A stretch of DNA of 52,640 bases, taken from NCBI GenBank assembly GCA_964194555.1, contig CAXMMT010000083.1, positions 1-52,640 on the forward strand, given 5' to 3'. The position numbers were made by a program, and so were the translations under genes. The notes below the pieces were generated by a model. It was not told where the DNA came from and did no database searches. It saw only the letters and a list, made by a program, of their open reading frames with translations. This DNA comes from SZUA-217 sp964194555 (GTDB lineage Bacteria; Actinomycetota; Acidimicrobiia; Spongiisociales; ZC4RG35). The first letter of the stretch is position 1, and each line of letters opens with the position of its first letter. This document shows, piece after piece, positions 1-11,948 of the stretch.

Positions 1-179
1 CCCGATGACAGGCGGACGCGGCAGACCTTCCGGAGCGCCGAGTTCGGCTTCTTCGGAGTGACGGTGTAGACGCGGGTGCAGACGCCACGACGTTGCGGCG
101 CGCCAGCAAGACCTGCTGTCTTCGCCTTCTTCTGTTTTGGCTTCCTGCCCTCGCGGACAAGCTGCTCGATTGTTGGCAT
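1..179 (-). CDS. rpsL: 30S ribosomal protein S12 (partial, N-terminal part)
   Basis: Encodes the first 59 residues of ribosomal protein S12, the decoding-centre protein of the small subunit; the rest runs off the left edge. The translation starts MPTIEQLVREGRK and continues with the conserved PKKPNSALRK stretch (residues about 42-51). That stretch holds the lysine at which streptomycin-resistance changes occur in other bacteria, and the usual Lys is present here. The ATG is preceded by a strong GGAGG at 184-188. rpsL after rpoC is the usual actinobacterial order, and rpsG, fusA and tuf probably follow outside the window. A 301-bp gap with a possible promoter separates it from rpoC, so it may be transcribed independently. 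Confidence 0.96.
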   Translation of the reverse strand, partial: MPTIEQLVREGRKPKQKKAKTAGLAGAPQRRGVCTRVYTVTPKKPNSALRKVCRVRLSS

Positions 180-247
180 TTTTCCTCCGCGCAAGGAACG
201 GCGTGGGGGCACACCCCAGAGCCGTTCTCGCTGTGAAACTTTGCGTA

Positions 248-268
248 CCGGGTGCTGAGAGCACCCGG
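248..268 (-). promoter_or_regulatory. Leader hairpin upstream of rpsL
   Basis: A perfect 9-bp inverted repeat, CCGGGTGCT-GAG-AGCACCCGG, with a 3-nt loop lies about 70 nt before the rpsL start. It sits in the predicted 5' leader, so it could be an attenuation or autoregulatory structure. No U-tract follows it on either strand, which argues against a simple intrinsic terminator. Confidence 0.4.
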
Positions 269-314
269 CTCGTTCCGTATGACCCTCGCCAGAGGAGCCG
301 GGGAACGATGACAG

Positions 315-344
315 ATTCTATGTATCCGTCGTCGCGCGTACCAA
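315..344 (-). promoter_or_regulatory. Possible promoter of the rpsL operon
   Basis: On the minus strand TTGGTA (339-344) and TAGAAT (315-320) are spaced by 18 nt, a fair match to a housekeeping sigma promoter. It would give a leader of about 130 nt containing the 248-268 hairpin. The call rests on consensus match and position only. Confidence 0.35.
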
Positions 345-408
345 ATCGACCGGATCAACCGGTCGCACAACGAACCGTAACACCTTCACGATTTAGACGC
401 CAAACCTT

Positions 409-459
409 CGTTTTGTGAAGATTCGCGCGGCCATAACCCGCGTAGATCTTCACAAAACG
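409..459 (-). terminator. Long inverted repeat just downstream of rpoC
   Basis: The arms 409-422 and 446-459 (CGTTTTGTGAAGAT and its exact complement) are perfectly paired over 14 bp. Inside them is a second 5-bp stem, 426-430 with 438-442. The structure begins 22 nt after the rpoC stop, so it probably ends or protects the rpoBC transcript. It has no clear U-tract, so classical intrinsic termination is uncertain. Confidence 0.45.
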
Positions 460-480
460 GTATCGATGGGGGGGTTCGGT

Positions 481-4398
<3,918 letters not shown>

Positions 4399-4413
4399 AA
4401 ATTCTTAGAACCC

Positions 4414-7400
4414 CTAGTCGGAATCCGGACGCTCCGGGCGGCTGAGGTCGATGCCGAGAGTCTCGACCGACCTGTATGTCTCCTCTTCGAGCTCCTTGAG
4501 CTCGACTTCCTCACCGGCCGAGAGCATCTCGACGTTGAGACAGAGACTCTGCATTTCCTTGATCAGGACTCGGAAGGACTCCGGGATTCCCGGCTCGGGG
4601 ATGTTGTCTCCCTTGACGATTGCCTCGTAGACCTTGACCCGGCCCTGGACGTCATCGGACTTGATCGTCAGAAGCTCCTGGAGGGCGTATGCGGCGCCGT
4701 AAGCCTCGAGGGCCCAGACCTCCATCTCACCAAACCGCTGACCTCCGAACTGAGCCTTTCCACCAAGAGGCTGCTGGGTGATCATGCTGTATGGGCCGGT
4801 CGACCGGGCATGGATCTTCTCATCGACAAGGTGGACCAGCTTGAGCACGTAGATGTACCCGACTGTGATCTGAGTGTCGAAAGGGTCGCCGGATCTGCCG
4901 TCATAGAGAGTGGCCTTGCCGTCGTCACCCACAAGCCGGTCGCCGTCGCGGTTGGGGTGGGCGCTGGCGATCACCTGCATGATCTCGTCTTCCTTGGCGC
5001 CGTCGAACACCGGTGTCGCCGTGTTGGTCCACGGCTTGACACCGACCGAAGCCGGTGACTCGCCCTTGAACGGTTCCCAGCCCTGGGCAGCAGCCCAGCC
5101 GAGATGTGTTTCCAGGATCTGGCCCAGGTTCATCCGGGAGGGAACACCAAGAGGGGACAGGATGATGTCGACGGGTGTTCCGTCCTCGAGAAACGGCATC
5201 TCCTCCTCAGGGAGAATCTTGGAGATGACACCCTTGTTGCCGTGACGCCCGGCGAGTTTGTCGCCTTCTGAGATCTTGCGCTGGGTAGCGACATAGACCC
5301 GGACCAGTTCGTTGACGCCTGGTGGGAGTTCGTAGCCATCGGCTCGTTTGAAGACCTTGACATCAATGACCTTGCCCTGCTCGCCATGGGGCACCTTGAG
5401 CGAGGTATCACGGACCTCACGGGCCTTCTCGCCAAAGATGGCGCGGAGAAGACGCTCCTCCGGAGTCAGTTCTGTCTCACCCTTGGGGGTCACCTTGCCA
5501 ACCAGGTAATCACCCGGGCCGACTTCGGCGCCGACGCGGATGATGCCCGACTCATCGAGGTTGGCGAGGACTTCCTCCGGGACATTGGGAATGTCCCTCG
5601 TGATCTCCTCGGCACCCAGCTTGGTGTCCCGGGCGTCGAGCTCGTGCTCCTCGATGTGAACCGAGGTCAGGACGTCATCTTTGACAAGACGCTGGCTGAT
5701 GATGATGGCGTCCTCGAAGTTGAGGCCCTGCCACGGCATGAAGGCAACCAGAAGGTTGCGACCCAGTGCAAGCTCGCCGAGCTCGGTGGACGGGCCGTCA
5801 GCAAGGACATCTCCGACCTTCACCTTGTCGCCCTCGCGGACGATGGTCTTGTGGTTCATGCATGTGCCCTGGTTCGATCGGTTGAACTTGTTGAGGGCAA
5901 AAGTGTGCTTCTTGTTGTTGTCCTTCGCTTTGACAACGATCTCGTCGCCGCTGATTTCGACGACCTCGCCGGCGACCGTCGACATAACCATGTCACCAGA
6001 ATCCTGGGCCGCTCGGCGTTCGACGCCTGTTCCGACCAGCGGCGCCTCGGCAGTGAGCAGGGGCACGGCCTGACGTTGCATGTTCGAGCCCATGAGGGCA
6101 CGGTTGGCGTCATCGTGCTCGAGGAAGGGGATCAGAGAAGTGGAGACTGAGACAATCTGCTTTGGCGAGACATCCATGTAGTCGACGTTCTTCGCCTCGA
6201 CATACTCCACCTCGCCACCGGCAATACGCACCAAGACGCGCTTGTTGACAAAAGCACCAGTGTCCTTGAGGGGCGCATTCGCCTGTGCGATGACAAAGCG
6301 CTCTTCCTCGGTGGCTGTCAGGTAATGGACCCTCTTGCTGACCTTTCCGGCTACCACCTTGCGATAAGGGGTCTCGATGAATCCGAAGTCGTTTACCCGG
6401 GCGTATGAGGCGAGGGAGCCAATGAGGCCGATGTTGGGGCCTTCCGGCGTTTCGATCGGGCACATCCGGCCGTAGTGCGACGGGTGAACGTCTCGAACCT
6501 CGAAGCCGGCACGCTCACGGGAAAGACCACCGGGGCCAAGCGCCGATAGACGCCGACGGTGGGTGAGCCCGGCGAGCGGATTGGGCTGGTCCATGAACTG
6601 GCTCAGCTGGCTGGTGCCGAAGAACTCTTTGATCGATGCTGTAACGGGGCGAATGTTGATCAGGCTCTGAGGCGTGATCGCATCCGGATCCTGAGTAGTC
6701 ATCCGCTCACGGACGACCCGCTCCAGCCTGGTGAGCCCGACCCGGACCTGATTCTGGACCAGTTCGCCAACCGTGCGGATACGGCGATTGCCAAAGTGGT
6801 CGATGTCGTCAGTCCTGATCTGCACTTCGTTGCCCTTGTGCGTCTCCATCGTCTCCTCGCCGGCGTGGAGAGCAACGAGGTAGCGGATGGCATCGAGGAT
6901 GTCGTCGTCACGCAACAACTGAAGACCCTCGGCGCGGTAGTCCTTCGGCGCCTTCTCGTTGAATTTCTGACTCATCTTGTAGCGACCGACCCGTGTGAGG
7001 TCGTAGCGCTTCGGATTGCGGAACAGAGTCTGGATCAGACCACGCGCCGACTCGACGGTTGTCGGCTCACCGGGACGCAGCTTGCGGTAAAGGTCGAGAA
7101 GTGCTTCGTCCTTGTCGGCAGCCGTGTCCTTTTCGATGGTGTTCTTGATCGACTCGGAATGATCGAACATCTCGAGGATTTCCTCGTCGGTCTCTGCGAT
7201 TCCCAGGGCCTTGAGGAACGCCGAAACGTACTGGCGTCGTTTGCGATCGACGCGGACGCCAATGGTGTCCTTCTTGTCCGTGTCGAACTCGAGCCATGCA
7301 CCACGGCCAGGTATGACTTTTCCCGAGTAGATCATCTTGTCCGACGTCTTGTCCTTGGCGACGTCGAAGTAGATCCCGGGAGACCGCACGAGTTGGGACA

Positions 7401-7785
7401 CGATGACCCGCTCGGTGCCGTTGATGATGAACACACCCTTGTCGGTCATGATCGGGAAGTCGCCAAGGAACACCTGCTGTTCCTTGATCTCTCCGGTGCC
7501 CCGGTTCATGAATCGGGCTGTGACGAACAAAGGTCGCGCGTAGTTGGCGTCGCGCTCCTTGGCCTCTTCGAGACTCATCACCGGCTCGTTGAAGCGGTGG
7601 TTGGTCAGTTCGAGCGCGAGCGATCCGGTGAAATCCTCGATGGGGCTGATCTCTTCAAAGATCTCACGAAGCCCTTCGTCGATGAACCACTGAAATGATT
7701 CGTGCTGTACGGCAATCAGGTCGGGTAGGGGTAGTACTTCGGGGATTTTCCCGAATGAGAAGCGCTCAGCCACGCGTGAAGCCAA
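4414..7785 (-). CDS. rpoB: DNA-directed RNA polymerase subunit beta
   Basis: Second catalytic RNA polymerase subunit, 1123 residues. The start is TTG at 7783-7785, chosen because a perfect AAGGAGG lies 6 nt upstream (7792-7798). The rifampicin-binding cluster is complete, with QLSQFMDQ followed by PNPLAGLTHRRRLSALG. The positions equivalent to E. coli Asp516, His526 and Ser531 are the sensitive-type residues (His409 and Ser414 here), while the Asn518 position is Pro401. Upstream lies a Crp-family gene instead of rplJ-rplL, so rpoBC appears to have its own promoters. Confidence 0.99.
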   Translation of the reverse strand: MASRVAERFSFGKIPEVLPLPDLIAVQHESFQWFIDEGLREIFEEISPIEDFTGSLALELTNHRFNEPVMSLEEAKERDANYARPLFVTARFMNRGTGEIKEQQVFLGDFPIMTDKGVFIINGTERVIVSQLVRSPGIYFDVAKDKTSDKMIYSGKVIPGRGAWLEFDTDKKDTIGVRVDRKRRQYVSAFLKALGIAETDEEILEMFDHSESIKNTIEKDTAADKDEALLDLYRKLRPGEPTTVESARGLIQTLFRNPKRYDLTRVGRYKMSQKFNEKAPKDYRAEGLQLLRDDDILDAIRYLVALHAGEETMETHKGNEVQIRTDDIDHFGNRRIRTVGELVQNQVRVGLTRLERVVRERMTTQDPDAITPQSLINIRPVTASIKEFFGTSQLSQFMDQPNPLAGLTHRRRLSALGPGGLSRERAGFEVRDVHPSHYGRMCPIETPEGPNIGLIGSLASYARVNDFGFIETPYRKVVAGKVSKRVHYLTATEEERFVIAQANAPLKDTGAFVNKRVLVRIAGGEVEYVEAKNVDYMDVSPKQIVSVSTSLIPFLEHDDANRALMGSNMQRQAVPLLTAEAPLVGTGVERRAAQDSGDMVMSTVAGEVVEISGDEIVVKAKDNNKKHTFALNKFNRSNQGTCMNHKTIVREGDKVKVGDVLADGPSTELGELALGRNLLVAFMPWQGLNFEDAIIISQRLVKDDVLTSVHIEEHELDARDTKLGAEEITRDIPNVPEEVLANLDESGIIRVGAEVGPGDYLVGKVTPKGETELTPEERLLRAIFGEKAREVRDTSLKVPHGEQGKVIDVKVFKRADGYELPPGVNELVRVYVATQRKISEGDKLAGRHGNKGVISKILPEEEMPFLEDGTPVDIILSPLGVPSRMNLGQILETHLGWAAAQGWEPFKGESPASVGVKPWTNTATPVFDGAKEDEIMQVIASAHPNRDGDRLVGDDGKATLYDGRSGDPFDTQITVGYIYVLKLVHLVDEKIHARSTGPYSMITQQPLGGKAQFGGQRFGEMEVWALEAYGAAYALQELLTIKSDDVQGRVKVYEAIVKGDNIPEPGIPESFRVLIKEMQSLCLNVEMLSAGEEVELKELEEETYRSVETLGIDLSRPERPDSD

Positions 7786-7833
7786 GAGGTGCCTCCTTGA
7801 GGTGGTGAAATTGGGAGTGACGCAAGAAAGAGC

Positions 7834-7863
7834 ATGCTAACAGACGCGTGAGCATGTCCCCAA
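7834..7863 (-). promoter_or_regulatory. Candidate proximal promoter of rpoB
   Basis: TTGGGG (7858-7863) and TAGCAT (7834-7839) on the minus strand are 18 nt apart. The start of transcription would fall about 40 nt before the TTG codon, leaving room for the AAGGAGG ribosome site. The -35 box is weaker than that of the distal candidate. Confidence 0.4.
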
Positions 7864-7953
7864 TTGAGTCTTAAACTGTCGTACTCGCCCCCGAGACGAT
7901 AGCCGATCGACGATCGCCGCAATGCCAATTCGGTCCCCGAAGGACTGATCTAC

Positions 7954-7983
7954 ATCCTATCGCACACCCATAAAACGAGTCAA
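7954..7983 (-). promoter_or_regulatory. Candidate distal promoter of rpoB
   Basis: TTGACT (7978-7983) and TAGGAT (7954-7959) with an 18-nt spacer form a good housekeeping promoter on the minus strand. It lies between the end of the Crp-like gene and rpoB and would give a leader of about 160 nt. Confidence 0.55.
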
Positions 7984-8023
7984 GGGCTCCCTTCGTCCCC
8001 CGCCAACGCAGGGGCGGAAGTCT

Positions 8024-8704
8024 TCAGGCGGCAGCCACCGACGCCAGAAGGTCGGTGTCGACAATGCGAATGCTCCGGTATCCGGTCTCGACGGCACCCT
8101 GATCACGGAGTCTCCCCAGCGCCTCGTTGACAGACTGTCTGCTGACTCCGAGGAGCGCGGCGATCGTGGCCTGGGAGAGATTCACCTCCGCTCGTGCCTC
8201 CCCTTCCTCCATCAGCAGATCGGCGACCTGGCCGAGAACGGTCTTGTGCATCAGTCTGATCACTCTTCTCTGAGTCCCTTCGAGCTGACGTAGCCCGGCG
8301 ACGAGCCACCGCAGACAGACCGCCGGGTGACGCGCCAGCTCCGGCAACAGACGAGTGCGATCAAATCGGAAGGCTCGAACCGGTCCAACGGCTCTCGCCG
8401 ACGAGATGTAGGGGCTGTCGCCAAACATCGCTATGTCGCCGAGCACCGAGCCCGGGCCCACTCGGGAGACGATGCGTTTGGATGGGCCCTCTCCTCGATA
8501 GATCTCGACCTCTCCCTTTTCGATGAGATAGGCGGCATCTGCAACAGCGTTCTCCTTGAACAGGTGGGTGCCGGGGTATTTGGTGATGATCTCGCCCACA
8601 TTGCGGAGCAGGTCGACGTCGGCAGGCAAAAGAGGTGCGTAGTCGGGCCGTCCGAACGATCGGGCCAGCCAATCGAGATGTTGCTGCTCGGCCTGTTGTT
8701 TCAC
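8024..8704 (-). CDS. Crp/Fnr family transcriptional regulator
   Basis: A 226-residue DNA-binding regulator. Residues about 35-120 form a cyclic-nucleotide-binding beta-barrel (segments FKENAVADAAYLIEKGEVEIYR and GPGSVLGDIAMFGD). Residues about 150-215 form the helix-turn-helix, with SQATIAALLGVSRQSVNEALGRL as recognition region. There is no Cys cluster for an Fnr-type Fe-S centre, so a nucleotide or other small ligand is more likely. The start is GTG at 8704, preceded by AAGGGGG at very short spacing. It is divergent from the VanW gene and unidirectional with rpoB. The regulon is unknown. Confidence 0.88.
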   Translation of the reverse strand: MKQQAEQQHLDWLARSFGRPDYAPLLPADVDLLRNVGEIITKYPGTHLFKENAVADAAYLIEKGEVEIYRGEGPSKRIVSRVGPGSVLGDIAMFGDSPYISSARAVGPVRAFRFDRTRLLPELARHPAVCLRWLVAGLRQLEGTQRRVIRLMHKTVLGQVADLLMEEGEARAEVNLSQATIAALLGVSRQSVNEALGRLRDQGAVETGYRSIRIVDTDLLASVAAA

Positions 8705-8783
8705 GCCCCCTTCAACAGACGGGGCGCCGACAATCTTCCAAATGATCGGCGGAACCGGCAGGCTCGCTTATCATCTCCGCTAA

Positions 8784-10460
8784 GTGGCCAGGCACAAGGC
8801 TCCGCATCAACTCTGGCTGTGGGGAGCTCTCGGCGTCGCCCTTATCCTCATCACGGCCGCTCTGGCATGGGCCAACCACCTTTCGACGGAGGGCTCGACC
8901 GTCGCCGGAAATGTGCACTTCGCCGGCGTAGACCTCTCTGGCGCGGCGATCGATGATGCTGAGGAGGTTGTCGAATCCAGAGCCGAGGAGTTGCTCGGAA
9001 TACCGATCAGCCTCGTGACCGGTGGCAAGGACCTGGTGGCCACAGCGGAGGAGCTCGGGTTCTCCTACGACAGATCATCCGTCCTCGCCAATGCCACAGA
9101 TGCCCGTCATGTGGGCGGCCCTCTCGATGTCTTTCTCGACTGGACGGCTTCATTCTTCACAGCCACCAAGATTGCCGACATCGTTGTCTTTGATCCTGGC
9201 GTCGCCAAAGAACATCTGGCTGAAGCGCCTGAGATGATCCTCGCGTCACCCATCGAACCTGTCCTCACCATGGATGGGACCAACCATCTCTACGTCATCT
9301 CCGGCGTGACCGGTTTCTCTGTTGACATCGACGATCTGGTGGCGAGGATCGGCGCCATCGACCTCACGAGCGGGCCACAGACCATCGAGGGAAGAGAGAT
9401 GGCAGTTCCCCCCGCCGTCGCCGACTCAGAAGCCGAGGCCACCAGGGAACGGCTCAACGATTTGACGAAACGCGGGATGGAGGTATTTGTCGGATCAGCC
9501 CACAAGACTCTGACCGCCGCCGCGCTACGACGACACCTACGGGTTCAAGCCAACGGTGGCCAGTATCGGGTTGAGTTCGACGTGGCCGGGCTCCAGACCG
9601 AGCTGGAGGCTGCGTTCGAAGAGCCGGTCGGCCCACTAGTGGCTCCGACGATGGACATCGTCGATGGCGATGTCGTCATTGTCGCCGCCGGCGATCCGCC
9701 TCTGGTTTGCTGTGATCCTTCATCAGTCCGCCGAGCAGCTGAGGAGATCCTGGCCAGCGGGATAGGCCCCTGGCGGATCGAGCCTCGGCCGAGCGACGAC
9801 CCCAAGTTGATCGCCTGGTCTGACGGCTCACTGATAGTCGACAAGGTGGGTGAGTTCACCACCCCGCACTCATGCTGTCAGAGCAGGGTGACCAACATCC
9901 AATTGATGGCCGACATCGTCCGTGGCATCTATCTCTTTCCCGGCCAATCGGTGTCATTGAACGAGTATGTGGGCCAGCGGACGAGAGCCAAGGGATTCGT
10001 CGCCGGCGGCGCTATCCGCAACGGGAGGCTGGGCAATGAAGTCGGGGGCGGTGTCTCCCAGTTCGCCACCACGATCTTCAATGCGGCGTACTTCGCGGGA
10101 CTCGACTTCGACACCTATCGCAGTCACTCGATCTACTTCTCACGATATCCCTTCGGGAGAGAGGCCACGATCTCCAATCCGACGCCCGACCTCATCCTCA
10201 ACAACACAACCGAATACCCGGTTCTGATCTGGACGTCGTATACCGACCGGTCGATCACCGTCACGATGTACTCGACCCAGAACATCGAGGTCGTGGAACT
10301 CGGTCAGCGGGTCTCCCGTCGCAACAGGTGCACCCATGTGGAGACAGATCGTCAGCGGACCTATCTGGATGGGACTGTTGTCATCGACACATTCGAGGCC
10401 AACTACCGCCCGGGAGAAGGCCTCGACTGCAGCGGAAACCTGATACCGACGGGTAGCTGA
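8784..10460 (+). CDS. VanW family envelope protein
   Basis: A 558-residue protein with one N-terminal membrane anchor (residues about 10-30) and the rest outside the membrane. The middle resembles the putative peptidoglycan-binding domain that precedes VanW domains. The C-terminal VanW domain (about 385-505) is recognised by NEYVGQRTRAKGFVAGGAI, EVGGGVSQFATTIFNAAY and SHSIYFSRYP. The family is named after a gene of vancomycin-resistance clusters, but most members are cell-wall proteins of unknown role, so resistance should not be inferred. The start is GTG, with TATCAT 9 nt upstream. It is divergent from the Crp-like regulator over a 79-bp gap. Confidence 0.9.
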   Translation: MARHKAPHQLWLWGALGVALILITAALAWANHLSTEGSTVAGNVHFAGVDLSGAAIDDAEEVVESRAEELLGIPISLVTGGKDLVATAEELGFSYDRSSVLANATDARHVGGPLDVFLDWTASFFTATKIADIVVFDPGVAKEHLAEAPEMILASPIEPVLTMDGTNHLYVISGVTGFSVDIDDLVARIGAIDLTSGPQTIEGREMAVPPAVADSEAEATRERLNDLTKRGMEVFVGSAHKTLTAAALRRHLRVQANGGQYRVEFDVAGLQTELEAAFEEPVGPLVAPTMDIVDGDVVIVAAGDPPLVCCDPSSVRRAAEEILASGIGPWRIEPRPSDDPKLIAWSDGSLIVDKVGEFTTPHSCCQSRVTNIQLMADIVRGIYLFPGQSVSLNEYVGQRTRAKGFVAGGAIRNGRLGNEVGGGVSQFATTIFNAAYFAGLDFDTYRSHSIYFSRYPFGREATISNPTPDLILNNTTEYPVLIWTSYTDRSITVTMYSTQNIEVVELGQRVSRRNRCTHVETDRQRTYLDGTVVIDTFEANYRPGEGLDCSGNLIPTGS

Positions 10461-10525
10461 CAGGAGCGGAAGGAGCCTCGCCGCCGAGTTGTTCGACATC
10501 GGTTACGCGGCCACAGCGAAACAGC

Positions 10526-11746
10526 TCAGCCACGGCCTCCCGCCAGTTGTCGAGCGTGCGGGCTCCGCGCCAGCTTGACCATTGCCAGCACACCGAGGGC
10601 CGGACCAACGGCCAGTACCGGAAATGCCCACCGCCAGCTCACGCTTTCGGCGATCGCCGGGACCCAACGAATCGTGACCAGTGTGAGAAGAAAGCCCACC
10701 GCCGTCTGAAGAGTCAGGGCGGTCCCCCGCACAGCGTCCTCGGCGGTCTCGGTGACCATTGTGGAGAACTGGGCCGAGTCGGCGACGACTGTCAGACCCC
10801 AGACCAACATGACGGGCACAACCACCCACGGGGCCATCCCAAACACGATCGGAGTCAATGCCGCGCAGGTGCCCGACACTGCCATCGCCCCTCCGGCGAC
10901 CCGGGTTCGCCCCAATCGATCGGCCAGGGACCCGGCCCACCACGAACCGAGCCCACCGACTCCGATTACGGCGAAGGTGATCAGCGGGATCGAGCCATAA
11001 CTCCTCCCGTATGCAACCGCCGAGGCTGCGAGAAAGGCCGCCGTCCATGTCCACATGGCGTACAACTCCCACATATGACCGAGGTACCCGTACGTGGCCA
11101 GCCGCACTCCCCCGTTGCGCACCACGATGCCCAGTTGCTGCCACCGAAATCTCTGAGCCGGAATCTCATAAGGGCCATCCCCGACCCGGGTCATCAGCAC
11201 GGCAGCGATGAGTGTGAAAGCTGAAGCGGCGATAACCACACCCTGCCACTCGAGACCCAGCCCTCGAACAAGATGAGGGGAGGCCGAGCCCAGGGTCAGC
11301 GCGCCCACGAGCACACCCAAGGCCATTCCGCGCCCGGTCTTGAACCAGCCGGACATCACCTTGAGCCCAGCCGGATAAACACCGGCCAAAAAGACACCCG
11401 TCAAGAAACGGAGCCCCAGTGTGAGAGTGACTGTCGACTCGTCCATGAACAGCAAGCCGAGGTTGGCAACTGCACCACCAAGGGCGCTGACCAGGAAGAG
11501 ACGTCGGCTGGGAACCACGTCGGCAAGGTTGAAGAGGGCGGAGAACAGGGCGCCAACCACAAAGCCCAACTGAACGGCAAGGGTAAGCCCGGCCTCCTGG
11601 CCTGTGCTGAGATTCCACAAGTCCCGAAGCTGTGGGGCCACAGCCGAGGCAGAGAACCAGAGGCTGAGAGCGAAGAGTTGGCCGACTGCAATGGTGGCCA
11701 AGGCCCGACGCTGTGAAGAGGTGACAGCCGGGGTGGACTCGGTCAC
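10526..11746 (-). CDS. MFS transporter
   Basis: A 406-residue integral membrane protein with about twelve hydrophobic segments and the major-facilitator pattern. A loop motif, LADRLGRTRVAG, lies between segments in the second half. The first half contains RFLTGVFLAGVYPAG, typical of drug or metabolite exporters of this superfamily. The GTG start overlaps the stop of the 67-residue gene upstream in a GTGA, so it is the third gene of an operon with the DUF3179 selenoprotein candidate. The substrate cannot be predicted. Confidence 0.85.
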   Translation of the reverse strand: MTESTPAVTSSQRRALATIAVGQLFALSLWFSASAVAPQLRDLWNLSTGQEAGLTLAVQLGFVVGALFSALFNLADVVPSRRLFLVSALGGAVANLGLLFMDESTVTLTLGLRFLTGVFLAGVYPAGLKVMSGWFKTGRGMALGVLVGALTLGSASPHLVRGLGLEWQGVVIAASAFTLIAAVLMTRVGDGPYEIPAQRFRWQQLGIVVRNGGVRLATYGYLGHMWELYAMWTWTAAFLAASAVAYGRSYGSIPLITFAVIGVGGLGSWWAGSLADRLGRTRVAGGAMAVSGTCAALTPIVFGMAPWVVVPVMLVWGLTVVADSAQFSTMVTETAEDAVRGTALTLQTAVGFLLTLVTIRWVPAIAESVSWRWAFPVLAVGPALGVLAMVKLARSPHARQLAGGRG

Positions 11747-11946
11747 AAACCGATCACCGACAGCAGACCGGGGGTGAGCGCCCCTGATTCCAACACCGGG
11801 TTGTCTCCAAAGCCGAGGGCCTGAAAGACCAACACTCCTATTACAAAGAGGACCGCGGCGATGATCATGCCCATGAACCAGGCCGGCATCTGTCGTTTCT
11901 GATCAGCCATATCAGGGCCATTGTTGCTCAAACTGCGACGAAACAC
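11743..11946 (-). CDS. Small single-span membrane protein
   Basis: A 67-residue protein with one transmembrane helix in the middle (MGMIIAAVLFVIGVLVFQAL). GTG at 11946 was chosen because GGAGGG (11953-11958) lies 6 nt upstream; an in-frame ATG at 11910 would give 55 residues and has no ribosome site. It starts 2 nt after the DUF3179 stop and its own stop overlaps the MFS start, so all three are probably translationally coupled. I do not recognise the family. Confidence 0.6.
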   Translation of the reverse strand: MFRRSLSNNGPDMADQKRQMPAWFMGMIIAAVLFVIGVLVFQALGFGDNPVLESGALTPGLLSVIGL

Positions 11947-11948
11947 GG

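Noticed and set aside
423..445. Intrinsic terminator with U-tract after rpoC
   Set aside because: The long hairpin is real but no U-run follows on the minus strand, so a classical intrinsic terminator cannot be claimed.
8784..10460. VanW gene as evidence of vancomycin resistance
   Set aside because: VanW proteins are common envelope proteins, and no vanHAX-type genes are near.
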